Shown: positions 53,758 through 63,939, counted from the first letter of the stretch. The stretch is DNA of 64,000 nt from Thermotoga neapolitana DSM 4359 (GCF_000018945.1 NC_011978.1:714729-778728), one strand, 5' to 3'. Numbers and translations: made by a program. Notes: a model not told the origin generated them from the sequence alone.

Positions 53758-56289
53758 ATGAAGACCAGATTCTGGATCCTGCTTGTTCTTCTTTTCGCTG
53801 TACTGATCTTTTCCGAAACTACCATAATAGTTCACTACCATCGGTACGATGGAAAGTACGACGGATGGAACCTCTGGATATGGCCTGTAGAACCCGTTTC
53901 CCAGGAAGGGAAAGCCTACCAGTTTACAGATGAAGACGACTTTGGTAAAGTTGCTGTAGTGAAACTGCCTCTTGATCTTACAACGGTGGGGATCATCGTG
54001 AGACTCAACGAATGGCAGGCAAAAGACGTCGCGAAGGACAGATTCATAGAGATAAAAGACGGAAAAGCAGAAGTGTGGATCCTTCAGGGAGTGGAAGAGA
54101 TATTCTACGAAAAGCCAGATACTTCTCCACGAATTTTCTTCGCACAGGCAAGATCGAACAAGGTGATAGAAGCATACCTGACAAATCCCGTTGATACCAA
54201 GAAGAAAGGACTCTTCAAAGTCACAGTGGATGGAAAAGAGATACCCATCTCAAGAGTGGAGAAGGCAGATCCCACGGATGTGGACGTGACAAACTACGTG
54301 AGGGTCGTTCTCTCTGAGCCTCTGAAGGAAGAAGATCTCAGAAAAGATGTGGAACTGATCGTAGAAGGATACAAACCTGCCAGGGTCATCATGATGGAGA
54401 TCCTGGACGATTACTACTACGACGGTGAACTTGGTGCCATTTACTCTCCTGAGAGAACGATCTTTAGAGTATGGTCTCCCGTTGCAAAATGGGCGAAGGT
54501 GCTTCTTTTCAGAAGCGGAGATGACACAGAGCCGTTCAAAGAAGTGGATATGGACTATAAAGGAAACGGTGTGTGGGAAGCGGTGGTGGAAGGAAATCTG
54601 GATGGTGTTTTCTATCTTTATCAACTGGAAAGTTATGGAAAGGTGAGAACAACGGTCGATCCTTACTCCAAAGCAGTTTACGCAAACAGCAAAAAGAGCG
54701 CTGTAGTGGATCTTTCCAAAACGAATCCAGAAGGCTGGGAAAGCGACAAAAGGCCACAGATCGGAGGATATGAAGATGCCATAATCTACGAAATTCACAT
54801 AGCGGACATAACTGGCTTTGAAAACTCCGGAGTGAAGAACAGAGGCCTTTACCTTGGACTCACAGAAGAAGGCACAAAAGGACCTGGAGGAGTGACAACA
54901 GGCCTTTCACACCTTGTGGAACTTGGAGTTACACACGTTCACATACTGCCTTTCTTCGACTTCTACACGGGAGATGAACTGGACAAAGACTTTGAAAAGT
55001 ACTACAACTGGGGCTACGATCCTTACCTTTTCATGGTACCTGAGGGAAGGTACTCAACAGATCCAAGGAATCCATACGCGAGAATCAGAGAAGTCAAAGA
55101 AATGGTGAAAGCCCTGCACAGACACGACATAGGTGTGATCATGGACATGGTGTTTCCTCACACTTACGGTATTGGAGAACTCTCTGCCTTCGATCAGACG
55201 GTACCCTACTACTTCTACAGGATCGACAAGACAGGGGCATATCTGAACGAAAGTGGATGTGGAAACGTAATCGCAAGTGAAAGGCCCATGATGAGAAAAT
55301 TCATCGTGGACACAGTTACATACTGGGTGAAAGAATACCACATAGACGGCTTCAGATTCGATCAGATGGGTCTCATAGACAAAAAGACCATGCTTGAGGT
55401 GGAAAAGGCTCTCCACAAGATCGATCCAACGATCATTCTGTACGGTGAACCCTGGGGAGGCTGGGGTGCTCCCATCAGGTTTGGAAAGAACGATGTTGCC
55501 GGCACACACGTGGCCGCCTTCAACGATGAGTTCAGAGATGCAATAAGGGGCTCTGTGTTCAACCCAAGTGTCAAGGGATTCGCCATGGGTGGATACGGAA
55601 AGGAAACCAAAATCAAAAGAGGTGTTGTGGGAAGCATCAACTACGATGGAAAACTCATAAAGAGTTTTGCTTCAGATCCGGAAGAGACCATCAACTACGT
55701 TGCCTGTCATGACAACCACACCCTCTGGGACAAAAACTACCTTGCCGCAAAGGCAGACAAAAGGAAAAAATGGACCGAAGAAGAGTTGAAGAACGCTCAA
55801 AAGCTTTCCGGAGCCATAATACTCACCTCACAGGGAGTTGCTTTCCTCCATGGAGGGCAGGATTTCTGCAGGACGAAGAACTTCAACGACAACTCCTACA
55901 ACGCTCCCATCTCGATAAACGGATTCGACTACGAAAGAAAGCGTCAGTTCATAGATGTGTTCAACTATTACAAGGGACTCATAAAACTCAGAAAGGAACA
56001 TCCTGCTTTCAGGTTGAAAACGGCGGAGGAGATCAAAAAGCACCTGGAATTTCTGCCTGGTGGAAGAAGGATCGTTGCGTTCATCCTCAAAGATCACGCA
56101 GGTGGAGATCCGTGGAAAGACATAGTGGTGATTTACAACGGAAATCCAGAGAAGAGTACGTATAAACTTCCAGAAGGAAAGTGGAACCTCGTTGTGAACG
56201 GGCAGAAGGCGGGTACAGAGGTGATTGAAGTCGTTGAGGGAACGATCGAACTAGAACCACTTTCTGCCTACGTTCTGTACAGGGAATGA
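53758..56289 (+). CDS. pulA: Type I pullulanase, 843 aa
   Basis: It cuts alpha-1,6 branches of pullulan and starch. A signal peptide (about 1-19) is followed by a CBM41-like domain (about 20-105, [20 protein letters not shown] in pieces), CBM48 (about 215-310) and the GH13 barrel. The type I signature YNWGYDP is present. Catalytic residues lie near 535 (DGFRFDQMG), 564 (YGEPWGG) and 651 (CHDNHTLWD). A C-terminal beta domain closes the chain. The length equals T. maritima PulA. It follows the CBM48-barrel gene in the surface-glucan cluster, and a terminator follows it. Confidence 0.97.
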   Translation: MKTRFWILLVLLFAVLIFSETTIIVHYHRYDGKYDGWNLWIWPVEPVSQEGKAYQFTDEDDFGKVAVVKLPLDLTTVGIIVRLNEWQAKDVAKDRFIEIKDGKAEVWILQGVEEIFYEKPDTSPRIFFAQARSNKVIEAYLTNPVDTKKKGLFKVTVDGKEIPISRVEKADPTDVDVTNYVRVVLSEPLKEEDLRKDVELIVEGYKPARVIMMEILDDYYYDGELGAIYSPERTIFRVWSPVAKWAKVLLFRSGDDTEPFKEVDMDYKGNGVWEAVVEGNLDGVFYLYQLESYGKVRTTVDPYSKAVYANSKKSAVVDLSKTNPEGWESDKRPQIGGYEDAIIYEIHIADITGFENSGVKNRGLYLGLTEEGTKGPGGVTTGLSHLVELGVTHVHILPFFDFYTGDELDKDFEKYYNWGYDPYLFMVPEGRYSTDPRNPYARIREVKEMVKALHRHDIGVIMDMVFPHTYGIGELSAFDQTVPYYFYRIDKTGAYLNESGCGNVIASERPMMRKFIVDTVTYWVKEYHIDGFRFDQMGLIDKKTMLEVEKALHKIDPTIILYGEPWGGWGAPIRFGKNDVAGTHVAAFNDEFRDAIRGSVFNPSVKGFAMGGYGKETKIKRGVVGSINYDGKLIKSFASDPEETINYVACHDNHTLWDKNYLAAKADKRKKWTEEELKNAQKLSGAIILTSQGVAFLHGGQDFCRTKNFNDNSYNAPISINGFDYERKRQFIDVFNYYKGLIKLRKEHPAFRLKTAEEIKKHLEFLPGGRRIVAFILKDHAGGDPWKDIVVIYNGNPEKSTYKLPEGKWNLVVNGQKAGTEVIEVVEGTIELEPLSAYVLYRE

Positions 56290-56312
56290 AAGAAGTGATA
56301 AAATGTCACAGG

Positions 56313-56337
56313 AAGCCCCAGCACCCGCTGGGGCTTT
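56313..56337 (+). terminator. Terminator after pulA
   Basis: AAGCCCCAGC (56313-56322) pairs with GCTGGGGCTT (56327-56336) around loop ACCC. Only TTT follows, so termination may be incomplete and the WD40-like gene 26 nt on may share the transcript. Confidence 0.75.
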
Positions 56338-56362
56338 GAGATTCAATTCAGGAGGTTGATTC

Positions 56363-58108
56363 ATGATGAAAAAACTGGTATTCGGTATCCTGGTTCTTGC
56401 AACGGTGCTTCTCTTTTCCCAGACTTTCCGCCTGGAGAAGATCCTTGGGTTCAGTGAAGTCTCCGCCATGACTTTTGAAAATGGCTACCTTGTTCTTGGA
56501 ACAGGAAACGGTGAGATCGTTGTCTACAGGGATGGATCCTATTACAGGGCATTCAAAGTCCATGAAAACAGGGTAAACAGCGTCGTATACAGCGATGGTT
56601 TCGTTGTGAGCGCCTCAGACGATAAAACAGTCGGCATCACGAACATTGAAACGGGAGAATCTCACTTGCTCGAAGGTCATATGAAGGGAGTTTCCTCTGT
56701 TTCGGTTTCAAACGGAAAAATCTTCAGCGCCTCTTTCGATGGAACGGTGAGGATATGGTCCTTCCCTGACGGAAAAGAAATATCTTCTCAGAGATTCGGT
56801 CCTTCAGTTGTTCAAATTGCCGCAAGTGGAAACAGGTATGTCGTTGGTCTGGCCAACGGGCTTGCTGTGATCAGAGATCTTTCGAACCCATCTCTTTCTA
56901 TCCCTCTCAAGGCCCATCCGGAGGGAATAAAGAAGATAGTCTTCTCTGAAAACGGCAAACTCATAGCCACATGCGGGGGAAATTCAGTGAAGGTCTGGGG
57001 CGCCTCAAGCGGAAGACTCGTTCTTCAAAAAGACCATGTCATAACGGTGAACGATGTTGATTTCCTCGGCAACGATATGGTTGTTTTCGTAACAGACGAC
57101 TACAAGGCCGTGATCCTGAACGTTGAAAAGGGAGAGACGGTAAAATCTGTGAACGCCCACAACAACTTTGTCCTTCTGGTCTCATCGGACGATGACACCA
57201 TAGTCACCTATGGTATGGACGGCATTGTGAACGTCTGGAATGCACAACTGGAACTCAAGTACTCTCTCTTTGGACACAAACTCTCGGTGAATGCGCTGGC
57301 AATCTCAGACGATGGAAAAACACTGGTCAGTGGTGGCGACGATAGAGAGATACTCGTCTGGGATGTGGAGAAGGGAAGGGTAACACACAGAATCAAAGCG
57401 CTTGCAAGTGTGAGAAAACTTCTGATAGTTGAAAACACCATCATTTCCTGTCTGGACAGTAACACAATCAAGATGTACAGTCTGGAAAACGGAAAACTAA
57501 TCAAGAGAGTGAAGGTTGGAACAACCAGCACCATGGATGTGTCCCTCTTCGATGGAAAAGTTGCTGTTGGCTTTTATGATGGAAGTGTTGCGCTGTTTGA
57601 TTATCCTTCCTTCAACGAGATATGGAGAAAAGATACAGAACACGAGATCGTTCAAACCATCGATATGAACGAAAAGTTCGTTGCCTTTGGAGTGTCTTAT
57701 TCTGATCCAAAGGGAAAAACAGGATATGTGGAGGTCCTTTCAAAGGAAACGGGTGAAAAGGTGTTTTCCTTTGATGCCCACAGCGGAAACGTGAACGCTG
57801 TGAAGTTTGCGGAAGATTACCTTGTATCCGGTGGTGAAGACGGAAAGATCGTGCTCTGGAGTTTAAGCACTGGTTCAAAGGTGAGAGAGATCTCTCTTGG
57901 TGAGGCCGTATCTTCTTTGCTTTTCAGCGAAGAAAATCTTTTTGTTGGGACATGGAACGGAAACCTTTATGTTTTCGATTTTCCGGAACTGACTTTGAAA
58001 ACCAAACTGAAGGTATCGGATCAAAAGGTGGGACATTTTGTGAAGGTAGGCAGTCAACTCCTGATTCCCTGTGGAGACGGAAAGATAAGGATCTTCGAAG
58101 AGAAATGA
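56363..58108 (+). CDS. Exported WD40/YVTN-like beta-propeller protein, 581 aa
   Basis: A signal peptide (about 1-20, LVFGILVLATVLLFSQ) is followed by about 13 or 14 short repeats such as GHMKGVSSVSVSNGKIFSAS and SFDGTVRIWSF, then GHKLSVNALAISDDGKTLVSG and GGDDREILVWDV. Each repeat ends in a W-like dipeptide. The length fits two propellers of seven blades. No catalytic site was seen, so it probably binds a partner or substrate outside the cytoplasm. Its job with pulA and the mal genes is unknown. AGGAGGTTG provides the ribosome site. Confidence 0.85.
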   Translation: MMKKLVFGILVLATVLLFSQTFRLEKILGFSEVSAMTFENGYLVLGTGNGEIVVYRDGSYYRAFKVHENRVNSVVYSDGFVVSASDDKTVGITNIETGESHLLEGHMKGVSSVSVSNGKIFSASFDGTVRIWSFPDGKEISSQRFGPSVVQIAASGNRYVVGLANGLAVIRDLSNPSLSIPLKAHPEGIKKIVFSENGKLIATCGGNSVKVWGASSGRLVLQKDHVITVNDVDFLGNDMVVFVTDDYKAVILNVEKGETVKSVNAHNNFVLLVSSDDDTIVTYGMDGIVNVWNAQLELKYSLFGHKLSVNALAISDDGKTLVSGGDDREILVWDVEKGRVTHRIKALASVRKLLIVENTIISCLDSNTIKMYSLENGKLIKRVKVGTTSTMDVSLFDGKVAVGFYDGSVALFDYPSFNEIWRKDTEHEIVQTIDMNEKFVAFGVSYSDPKGKTGYVEVLSKETGEKVFSFDAHSGNVNAVKFAEDYLVSGGEDGKIVLWSLSTGSKVREISLGEAVSSLLFSEENLFVGTWNGNLYVFDFPELTLKTKLKVSDQKVGHFVKVGSQLLIPCGDGKIRIFEEK

Positions 58109-58128
58109 GGGGGAGTTCCCCCTCTTTC
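58107..58128. terminator. Bidirectional terminator between the propeller gene and the ROK gene
   Basis: GAGGGGG (58107-58113) pairs with CCCCCTC (58118-58124) around AGTT. TTTCTTTC follows on the plus side; on the minus side ATTTCTC follows. It overlaps the stop codon of the propeller gene. Confidence 0.85.
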
Positions 58129-58130
58129 TT

Positions 58131-59279
58131 TCACACCAGTCTTTCACTTATCATCATGGATGAAAGAATCGAAGTTCCAACCAGGACCACTTCTTTGTTC
58201 GAAAGACTTCCTTTCTCAACGGACACCTCTTTGTTCATAGGATGAACCTGTCTTTTTGTCTCCGAGACAATTTTCTCGAAAACACTATCAGGGAGAAACA
58301 CTCCTTCTCCTCCAACGATCACGATTTCTGGACTTAAAATGTTAACAAGATTCACAATTCCATCTATCAGGATGGTTGTGAACTCGTCCAGGATCTTCTT
58401 TGCGAGGTCATCCTTTTCGTACAGGCTGCACAAAGCCTCGAATTTCTCGTACATGGTCTTTCCAGGAAGGGCTTTTTCCTTTTCGTACTGATGCACACAG
58501 TGGGATATGGAGGTGTTTGCCTCCCAGCACCCCACTCTTCCACAGAAACAGGGCCCTCTGTCGTACATCTTCATGTGACCGATCTCTCCGGCTGCGTTGA
58601 ACGATCCTTTGTACAACCTTCCTTCAATGATGATTCCTCCACCTATTCCTTCCCTCACAAGGATGTACACTATGTTCTTTCGATCTCCGAAGTGTTTGTT
58701 TTTCATCGTTTCTGCGAGGGCTGCAAGGTTTGCATCGTTTTCCAGATAGACTTCGAACACCTTGAAGTACTTCTCTACATCGACGTCTCGCCATCTGTTC
58801 AGGTTCGGAGCGAACGCCAGCTTTTTGTGGGTCTTATCGACAGAACCAGGAACGCCTATCACGATGAGAGGAAACACACCGGGAAACCTGGAAACCCTCT
58901 CCGTCAGGACTCTGAAGCATTCCTCTGGTGTGTCCGGTGTATCGAATTCATCGATGACCTCTACAGAACCATCGAAGAAGGAAAGCCCAACCAGAGAGTG
59001 TGTCACACCAAGATCGACCACTATCGCTTTAGAAAACTCTTTGTTCACATAAAGTCTTTTGGAGTGTCTTCCAAGTTTAGAGGGGAGAATTCCCTTCTCG
59101 TAGATCATCTTCTTTCTCTTCATCTCGTTCACGAGTTTTGTGACGGTGCTGGGATCGAGCCCTGTTTTTTCTGAGATCATGTTTCGAGTGATCCCGGGCT
59201 CAAACCTGATCGTGTTGAGAACCCTCAATTTGTTGATGGTCCTCGTCTGCTTCAGAGAGTATATTTCCATGTTCTGCAA
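58131..59279 (-). CDS. ROK-family transcriptional repressor, 382 aa
   Basis: The N-terminal helix-turn-helix is visible in MISEKTGLDPSTVTKLVNEM (about 34-53). The ROK sugar-kinase-like domain follows, with the zinc motif GPCFCGRVGCWE and the phosphate-like GGGIIIEGRLYKG. A kinase ATP site is degenerate, so it is a sugar sensor, not a kinase. It is the last gene of the ribose-type ABC operon and probably represses it. TTG 59279 lies 8 nt from GGAGG; a GTG at 59297 overlaps the rbsA stop but has that ribosome site inside it. Confidence 0.9.
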   Translation of the reverse strand: MQNMEIYSLKQTRTINKLRVLNTIRFEPGITRNMISEKTGLDPSTVTKLVNEMKRKKMIYEKGILPSKLGRHSKRLYVNKEFSKAIVVDLGVTHSLVGLSFFDGSVEVIDEFDTPDTPEECFRVLTERVSRFPGVFPLIVIGVPGSVDKTHKKLAFAPNLNRWRDVDVEKYFKVFEVYLENDANLAALAETMKNKHFGDRKNIVYILVREGIGGGIIIEGRLYKGSFNAAGEIGHMKMYDRGPCFCGRVGCWEANTSISHCVHQYEKEKALPGKTMYEKFEALCSLYEKDDLAKKILDEFTTILIDGIVNLVNILSPEIVIVGGEGVFLPDSVFEKIVSETKRQVHPMNKEVSVEKGSLSNKEVVLVGTSILSSMMISERLV

Positions 59280-59293
59280 TTTCTGAACCTCCT

Positions 59294-60781
59294 TCACCCA
59301 CTCAAACCAGCTGCGAGTTTCATAACCTTTTCCTGGGAAGCCTCTTTGGCATCGATGATACCAGCGAGTTTTCCAAAGCTCATAACGGCTATTCTGTCAC
59401 TCATTTGAAGAACCTCTGGAAGTTCTGAGGAGATCATGATGACTCCAACTCCCTCTTTTGCAAGATGCGACATGATCCTGTATATTTCTGCCTTTGCTCC
59501 AACGTCTATTCCCCGTGTTGGTTCATCCAGTATGAGAACCTTTGGTTTCAAAGCAAGCCATTTTGCCAGAACAACTTTCTGCTGGTTTCCTCCAGAAAGG
59601 TACAGAACTTTCCTGTCTGGATAGGGTGGCCTTATGTCGAACGTTTCTATCGCCCACTTTGCCAGTTCTTTTTCTTTTCTGAACGATATGAACGGTCCTT
59701 TCTTTATTCTGTCAAGGCTTGGAAGCGATACGTTGTGCATGATGCTCATGATGAGTATGAGCCCAAGTCTTTTTCTGTCCTCCGGTACAAGTCCCATACC
59801 ATGTTCTATCGCATCCAGTGGATGGTTTATCTCAACTTTCTTTCCTTCTATGTATATCTCCCCACTTTTCTTCGGCCTGAAGCCAAATATCGTTTCCATC
59901 AACTCTGTCCTTCCTGCACCAACAAGTCCTGCAAATCCAAGGATTTCTCCTTTTCTCAAACTGAACGACACGTTCTCAAAGCCATCTCCAGAAAGGTTCT
60001 TCACTTCCAGTACCACTTCCCCGGGCTCGTGTTCTTCTTTTATGTAGAATTTCTCCAGTTTTCTTCCCACCATCATCTCCACGATCTTTTCTTTCGTCAG
60101 GTTCTCTATCCTGTCTGTTCCTATGTACTCTCCATCCCTCAGAACGCTCACCCTGTCACATATCTCGAAGATCTCCTCCAGTCTGTGAGATATGAAGAGT
60201 ATCGCAACTCCCTTCTCCTTGAGTTTCTTCACCACCTCGAAGAGTTTCTCTGTCTCTTTCTGTGTGAGGGATGATGTGGGCTCGTCCAGTATGAGTACTT
60301 TCGCCTTCTTGTAAACTGCCCTCGCTATCTCCACCATCTGCTGGATCGCTATGGAGTATCTCCCCAGTTTCTCCTCAGGATCTATCTCTATGCCAAATTC
60401 TTCTCTCATGAATCTTTCCGTCTCCCTGTACATTTTCTTGTAGTCTACAAATATCCCTCTCTTCTCTTCATCTCCCATGAACATGTTCTCCGCCACGGAC
60501 AGATTGTCCATTACCGACAACTCCTGAAACACCGTCACTATCCCCGCTTTTATCGCTTCACTCGGATGACTCCACCTCACACTTCTGCCGTCGTATATGA
60601 TCTCCCCTTCATCGGGTTCATACACCCCTGCTATGATCTTCATCAACGTACTCTTTCCCGCTCCGTTCTCTCCTACTATCGCATGTACCTCCCCCGGATA
60701 AAATTCTATACTCACTCCCTTGAGTGCATGTACCCCGGGGAATCTTTTGTGTATCCCCCTTACCTCGAGTATGGGCTTCAT
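59294..60781 (-). CDS. Ribose/galactose-type sugar ABC ATPase, 495 aa
   Basis: It has two fused ABC domains typical of CUT2 sugar importers (RbsA, XylG, MglA). The first (about 1-240) has VGENGAGKSTLMK and LILDEPTSSL. The second (about 255-495) has a degenerate Walker A FAGLVGAGRTELME, the signature LSGGNQQKVVLAKWL and LILDEPTRGIDVG. Sugar specificity is set by the binding protein. It overlaps the permease gene by 4 nt. Confidence 0.94.
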   Translation of the reverse strand: MKPILEVRGIHKRFPGVHALKGVSIEFYPGEVHAIVGENGAGKSTLMKIIAGVYEPDEGEIIYDGRSVRWSHPSEAIKAGIVTVFQELSVMDNLSVAENMFMGDEEKRGIFVDYKKMYRETERFMREEFGIEIDPEEKLGRYSIAIQQMVEIARAVYKKAKVLILDEPTSSLTQKETEKLFEVVKKLKEKGVAILFISHRLEEIFEICDRVSVLRDGEYIGTDRIENLTKEKIVEMMVGRKLEKFYIKEEHEPGEVVLEVKNLSGDGFENVSFSLRKGEILGFAGLVGAGRTELMETIFGFRPKKSGEIYIEGKKVEINHPLDAIEHGMGLVPEDRKRLGLILIMSIMHNVSLPSLDRIKKGPFISFRKEKELAKWAIETFDIRPPYPDRKVLYLSGGNQQKVVLAKWLALKPKVLILDEPTRGIDVGAKAEIYRIMSHLAKEGVGVIMISSELPEVLQMSDRIAVMSFGKLAGIIDAKEASQEKVMKLAAGLSG

Positions 60782-61728
60782 CTCTCTTTCGCCCTCCTGA
60801 TCTGGTCTATCGCTATCGCTATGATGATCACTATCCCTATCACTACTTGCTGCCAGAACGACGATACACCAAGCAGTATCATCCCGTTCCTCAAAACACC
60901 CATTATCACCGCTCCCAAAAACGCCCCAAGTATCGTCCCTTCTCCACCTGACAAACTCGTTCCTCCTATCACCGTCGCCGCTATCACGTCAAGTTCGTAT
61001 CCCTGACCCGCATTGGGCTGTGCCACACCAAGCCATGCCGTCAATAGAAAACCTGCAAATGCCGCCAAAAAGCCGTTTATCGTGTACACCATGATTAGTA
61101 TCCTGTCCGTCTTGATCCCAACCAGCCTGGACGCCTCTTCATTCCCACCTATCGCATAGATCCTCCGCCCCGTCACGGTGTACTTCAAAAATATGTGGCT
61201 GATCACACCTATCACTGCCATGTAGATCACCGGAACCGGTACGGGCCCTACCATTCCCTGACCGTGTATCGTGAAACTCTCAGGAAACGGTGATATGGGC
61301 CAGCCACCACTCAACACGTATGCAAGACCCCTTCCTACACTGAGCATACCAAGTGTGCTGATGAACGGTGCAAGTTTTGCCTTTGTGATCAAAAAACCGT
61401 TTGCAAGCCCAAATCCAACACCAACTAAAAGCCCCAAAACTACACTCCAGAAGGGTGATAACCCTCTTTCATTCATCAAAAGCCCCATCACCACGCTTGC
61501 TACACCCAGTACCGACCCAACCGAAAGATCTATCCCGGCTGTGATGATCACCATCGTCATCCCAAACGACATGATCGCTATGAACGATACGTTCAGTATT
61601 ACCGTGAATATGTTCTCTACCGTCAAAAACTCTTCCGTCGTTATCCCCAAAAATATCACGATCGCTACCAGTATCAAAAATATTCCCGCTTCTTTAGCCT
61701 TGAACAACCTCTTCCACAACTCGACCAC
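60778..61728 (-). CDS. CUT2 sugar ABC permease, RbsC-like, 316 aa
   Basis: About nine hydrophobic helices and the CUT2 landmarks are visible: TAGIDLSVGSVLGVASV, STLGMLSVGRGLAYVLSGG and VIGGTSLSGGEGTILGAFLG. It forms the membrane channel (as a homodimer) for the ATPase downstream. It is separated from the binding-protein gene by a hairpin at 61754-61776, the usual way to keep the binding protein in excess. Confidence 0.95.
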   Translation of the reverse strand: MVELWKRLFKAKEAGIFLILVAIVIFLGITTEEFLTVENIFTVILNVSFIAIMSFGMTMVIITAGIDLSVGSVLGVASVVMGLLMNERGLSPFWSVVLGLLVGVGFGLANGFLITKAKLAPFISTLGMLSVGRGLAYVLSGGWPISPFPESFTIHGQGMVGPVPVPVIYMAVIGVISHIFLKYTVTGRRIYAIGGNEEASRLVGIKTDRILIMVYTINGFLAAFAGFLLTAWLGVAQPNAGQGYELDVIAATVIGGTSLSGGEGTILGAFLGAVIMGVLRNGMILLGVSSFWQQVVIGIVIIIAIAIDQIRRAKER

Positions 61729-61753
61729 GCCTCCCTTGTCTTTATTCTTTAAT

Positions 61754-61776
61754 GAAGGGGGGTTTAACCCCCCTTC
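61754..61776 (-). terminator. Hairpin between the binding-protein and permease genes
   Basis: GAAGGGGGG (61754-61762) pairs with CCCCCCTTC (61768-61776) around TTTAA. On the minus strand no T-run follows (ATTAAAG), so it probably blocks exonucleases rather than stopping transcription. Confidence 0.6.
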
Positions 61777-61794
61777 TTCGTTGATTCTACATTA

Positions 61795-62826
61795 TCAGCG
61801 CTTAGAATAGATCTTCTTTGCGTATTCGTAAAATTGATCAACGTTTTCTTCTGTTACAACGTCCACTCCTGTGTCGATGATATAGTCAACTGTTCCATCT
61901 TCTCTGACAACTTTCGGGAGTATCTTCAATGTGTTTTCTACACCAACTTTTACCATGTTGTAGAGAACAAGAACGGAGAGGTAACCCATGTCATAAGGTC
62001 TCTGACCAACAAGACCTTTGACAGCACCAGCTTTGACGAGTTCAAGTTCTGGAAGCAGAGTATCAAAGCCAACCACCAGCAGATCTTTCATTCTTTCGGG
62101 ACCGCCAAGAGCGGAGATCACGGTTTCTTTTGGAGCAAAGAGAGGCCATCCACCGGACATGAACCAACCATCGAGGTCTGTGTATTTCCTGGTCACGTCC
62201 CTGATGATCTGAATAGCCTTTGCTGAATCGTCGTCACACGGGAACGGGTCAGCCACATAGACGATCTCTCTTCCACTCTGTTTGGAGTATTCTTCGAGGG
62301 CGTCTCTGAATCCTCTGATTCTCTCGTTCAGGTTGAGGGCCGCAAGACCACCGGTGAGTATGGCAAGTTTGATGGTCTTTTTCTCGGGCTTGTACTTTTC
62401 GATAAGCTGTGCCATCAACTTTCCAGCCTCGTATCCTGCATTGTAGTTGTTGGTTCCTATGTACACGTACCTTCCACTGTCTGGTGAATCAGAATCGAAC
62501 ATGATCACCGGTATTCCCTTGTCGAGTGCCCTTTTAACCACCACTTTTATCGCTTCTGGGTCGTTTGGAGAGATACCTATTCCGTCGACACCTTTCACAA
62601 TGTAACTCAGGATCTTTTCTGCCTGCTTCGCAGCGTCTGCTTCAACGGGTGCGTCGAAGATTGCTTTGATCCCCAGTTTCTCTGCCGCGTCTCTCATCCC
62701 GTTTTCAACTGCAAACCAGTATGGATTGTTGAGAGATTTAGGAGCAAGAAGAATGGTGATGTCTTCTGCAAAGACGAACACGGAGAGCGCAAGAAACAGT
62801 CCCAGAAAAACCAGTCCCTTCTTCAT
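61795..62826 (-). CDS. Ribose-type periplasmic sugar-binding protein, 343 aa
   Basis: A signal peptide (KKGLVFLGLFLALSVFVFAE) precedes a type I (RbsB-like) periplasmic fold, with ITILLAPKSLNNPYWFAVENG at the start of the mature part, then IGISPNDPEAIK, VIMFDSDSPDSGRYVYIGTNNYNAG in parts, and FPCDDDSAK. The family binds pentoses, inositol or hexoses; the exact sugar is not evident. It is the first gene of the operon ending in the ROK repressor. Confidence 0.93.
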   Translation of the reverse strand: MKKGLVFLGLFLALSVFVFAEDITILLAPKSLNNPYWFAVENGMRDAAEKLGIKAIFDAPVEADAAKQAEKILSYIVKGVDGIGISPNDPEAIKVVVKRALDKGIPVIMFDSDSPDSGRYVYIGTNNYNAGYEAGKLMAQLIEKYKPEKKTIKLAILTGGLAALNLNERIRGFRDALEEYSKQSGREIVYVADPFPCDDDSAKAIQIIRDVTRKYTDLDGWFMSGGWPLFAPKETVISALGGPERMKDLLVVGFDTLLPELELVKAGAVKGLVGQRPYDMGYLSVLVLYNMVKVGVENTLKILPKVVREDGTVDYIIDTGVDVVTEENVDQFYEYAKKIYSKR

Positions 62827-63090
62827 GAAAACACCTCCTCAACAGAGAGTGTAATTTAAATTTAACGTAGAATTATGCTGTTTTAGGAAATTGTCTTTTT
62901 TTCAGTAAAAGAACAACACAGGTTATTAATTTCCAACGGAATCAAATTAACTCCTGCTATATTATCGCACATGGGGTCCTTTTTCTTCAAATTACTTTTT
63001 GACAAGAAAAAAGAAGATAGAAGGAGATTCCGTACCATAATCGGAAATAATTTGCTGTAAAAGTAAATAATCACCAAAAATGATTGGTTA
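62827..63090 (-). promoter_or_regulatory. Intergenic region with candidate promoter of the ribose-type operon
   Basis: AT-rich, with no gene seen. On the minus strand TTGAAG (62985-62990) and GATAAT (62961-62966) are 18 nt apart, giving a leader of about 128 nt. TTAAATTTAA near 62855 is a short palindrome that could be the ROK operator. Both calls are tentative. Confidence 0.4.
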
Positions 63091-63927
63091 TTAGCCCTTC
63101 ACCGCTCCGGCACTCAATCCCGCTATGATCCTGTTCTGGAATATCAGAACGAGGATGACAAGGGGAAGTGTGACTATGACAGCAGCTGCCATGAGTTGCC
63201 CCCAGGGTATTTCGTACTGAGATGCTCCTTTGAAGAGGGCAACTGCAACAGGGACGGTGTACAGACTCGGCTTTTGCATGAAGGTGAGTGCAAAGAGGAA
63301 CTCGTTCCAAGCTGCAATGAAGGTCAAAAGACCCGTTGCCACAAGTCCCGGTGCCGACATGGGAAGAACGATGGACCAAAGTGTTCTCAGTTTTGAAGCA
63401 CCATCGATGAAGGCAGATTCCTCAACTTCTTTAGGAAGTTCTCTGAAGAAACTCTGAAGTACCCAGACCGTCAGAGGAAGGTTCATGGCGGTGTAGGGTA
63501 TGATGAGACCTGTGTAGGTGTTTATCAGTTTCATGCTCCTCAAGATCAGAAAGAGAGAACCGAGGATCGAAACCTGCGGGAACATGCTCACCGCAAGAAT
63601 CAACGACATCACGATGACCTTTCCTCTGAACTTGAGTCTTGCGATTGCGTATCCGGCAAGCGACCCTACAACCAATGCCAAAACCGTGGTTATACCTGCC
63701 ACTATGATACTGTTTTTGATGTTTATGTGGAACGGTCTTTCCTTGAAGACCTTCACATAATTTTCAAAGGTGACTCTCTTTGGGAAAAGAGAGGGGTTCT
63801 TTTCGAAAAGATCCTGATCCGGTTTTATCGAAGAAACAAAAGCCCAGTAGAGAGGAAAAACACACCACACGAGAATGAAGGCAACGGCAACGTAAAGAAG
63901 TATCTTCTGTGTTAAGGAACGGCTCAT
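63091..63927 (-). CDS. CUT1 sugar ABC permease, MalG-like, 278 aa
   Basis: It has six helices and the coupling loop EESAFIDGASKLRTLWSIVLP, with FNILP-type ends typical of MalG/UgpE. It lacks the long insertion seen in MalG at 41-43 kb and has ordinary length. GGAGGGAAAG precedes ATG. The upstream partner runs off the right edge; binding protein and ATPase are presumably beyond. Substrate unknown. Confidence 0.93.
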   Translation of the reverse strand: MSRSLTQKILLYVAVAFILVWCVFPLYWAFVSSIKPDQDLFEKNPSLFPKRVTFENYVKVFKERPFHINIKNSIIVAGITTVLALVVGSLAGYAIARLKFRGKVIVMSLILAVSMFPQVSILGSLFLILRSMKLINTYTGLIIPYTAMNLPLTVWVLQSFFRELPKEVEESAFIDGASKLRTLWSIVLPMSAPGLVATGLLTFIAAWNEFLFALTFMQKPSLYTVPVAVALFKGASQYEIPWGQLMAAAVIVTLPLVILVLIFQNRIIAGLSAGAVKG

Positions 63928-63939
63928 TTCTTTCCCTCC

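Noticed and set aside
60000-61728. Foreign origin of the ribose-type operon
   Set aside because: Base and codon use looked similar to the neighbours by eye, and no mobile element flanks it.
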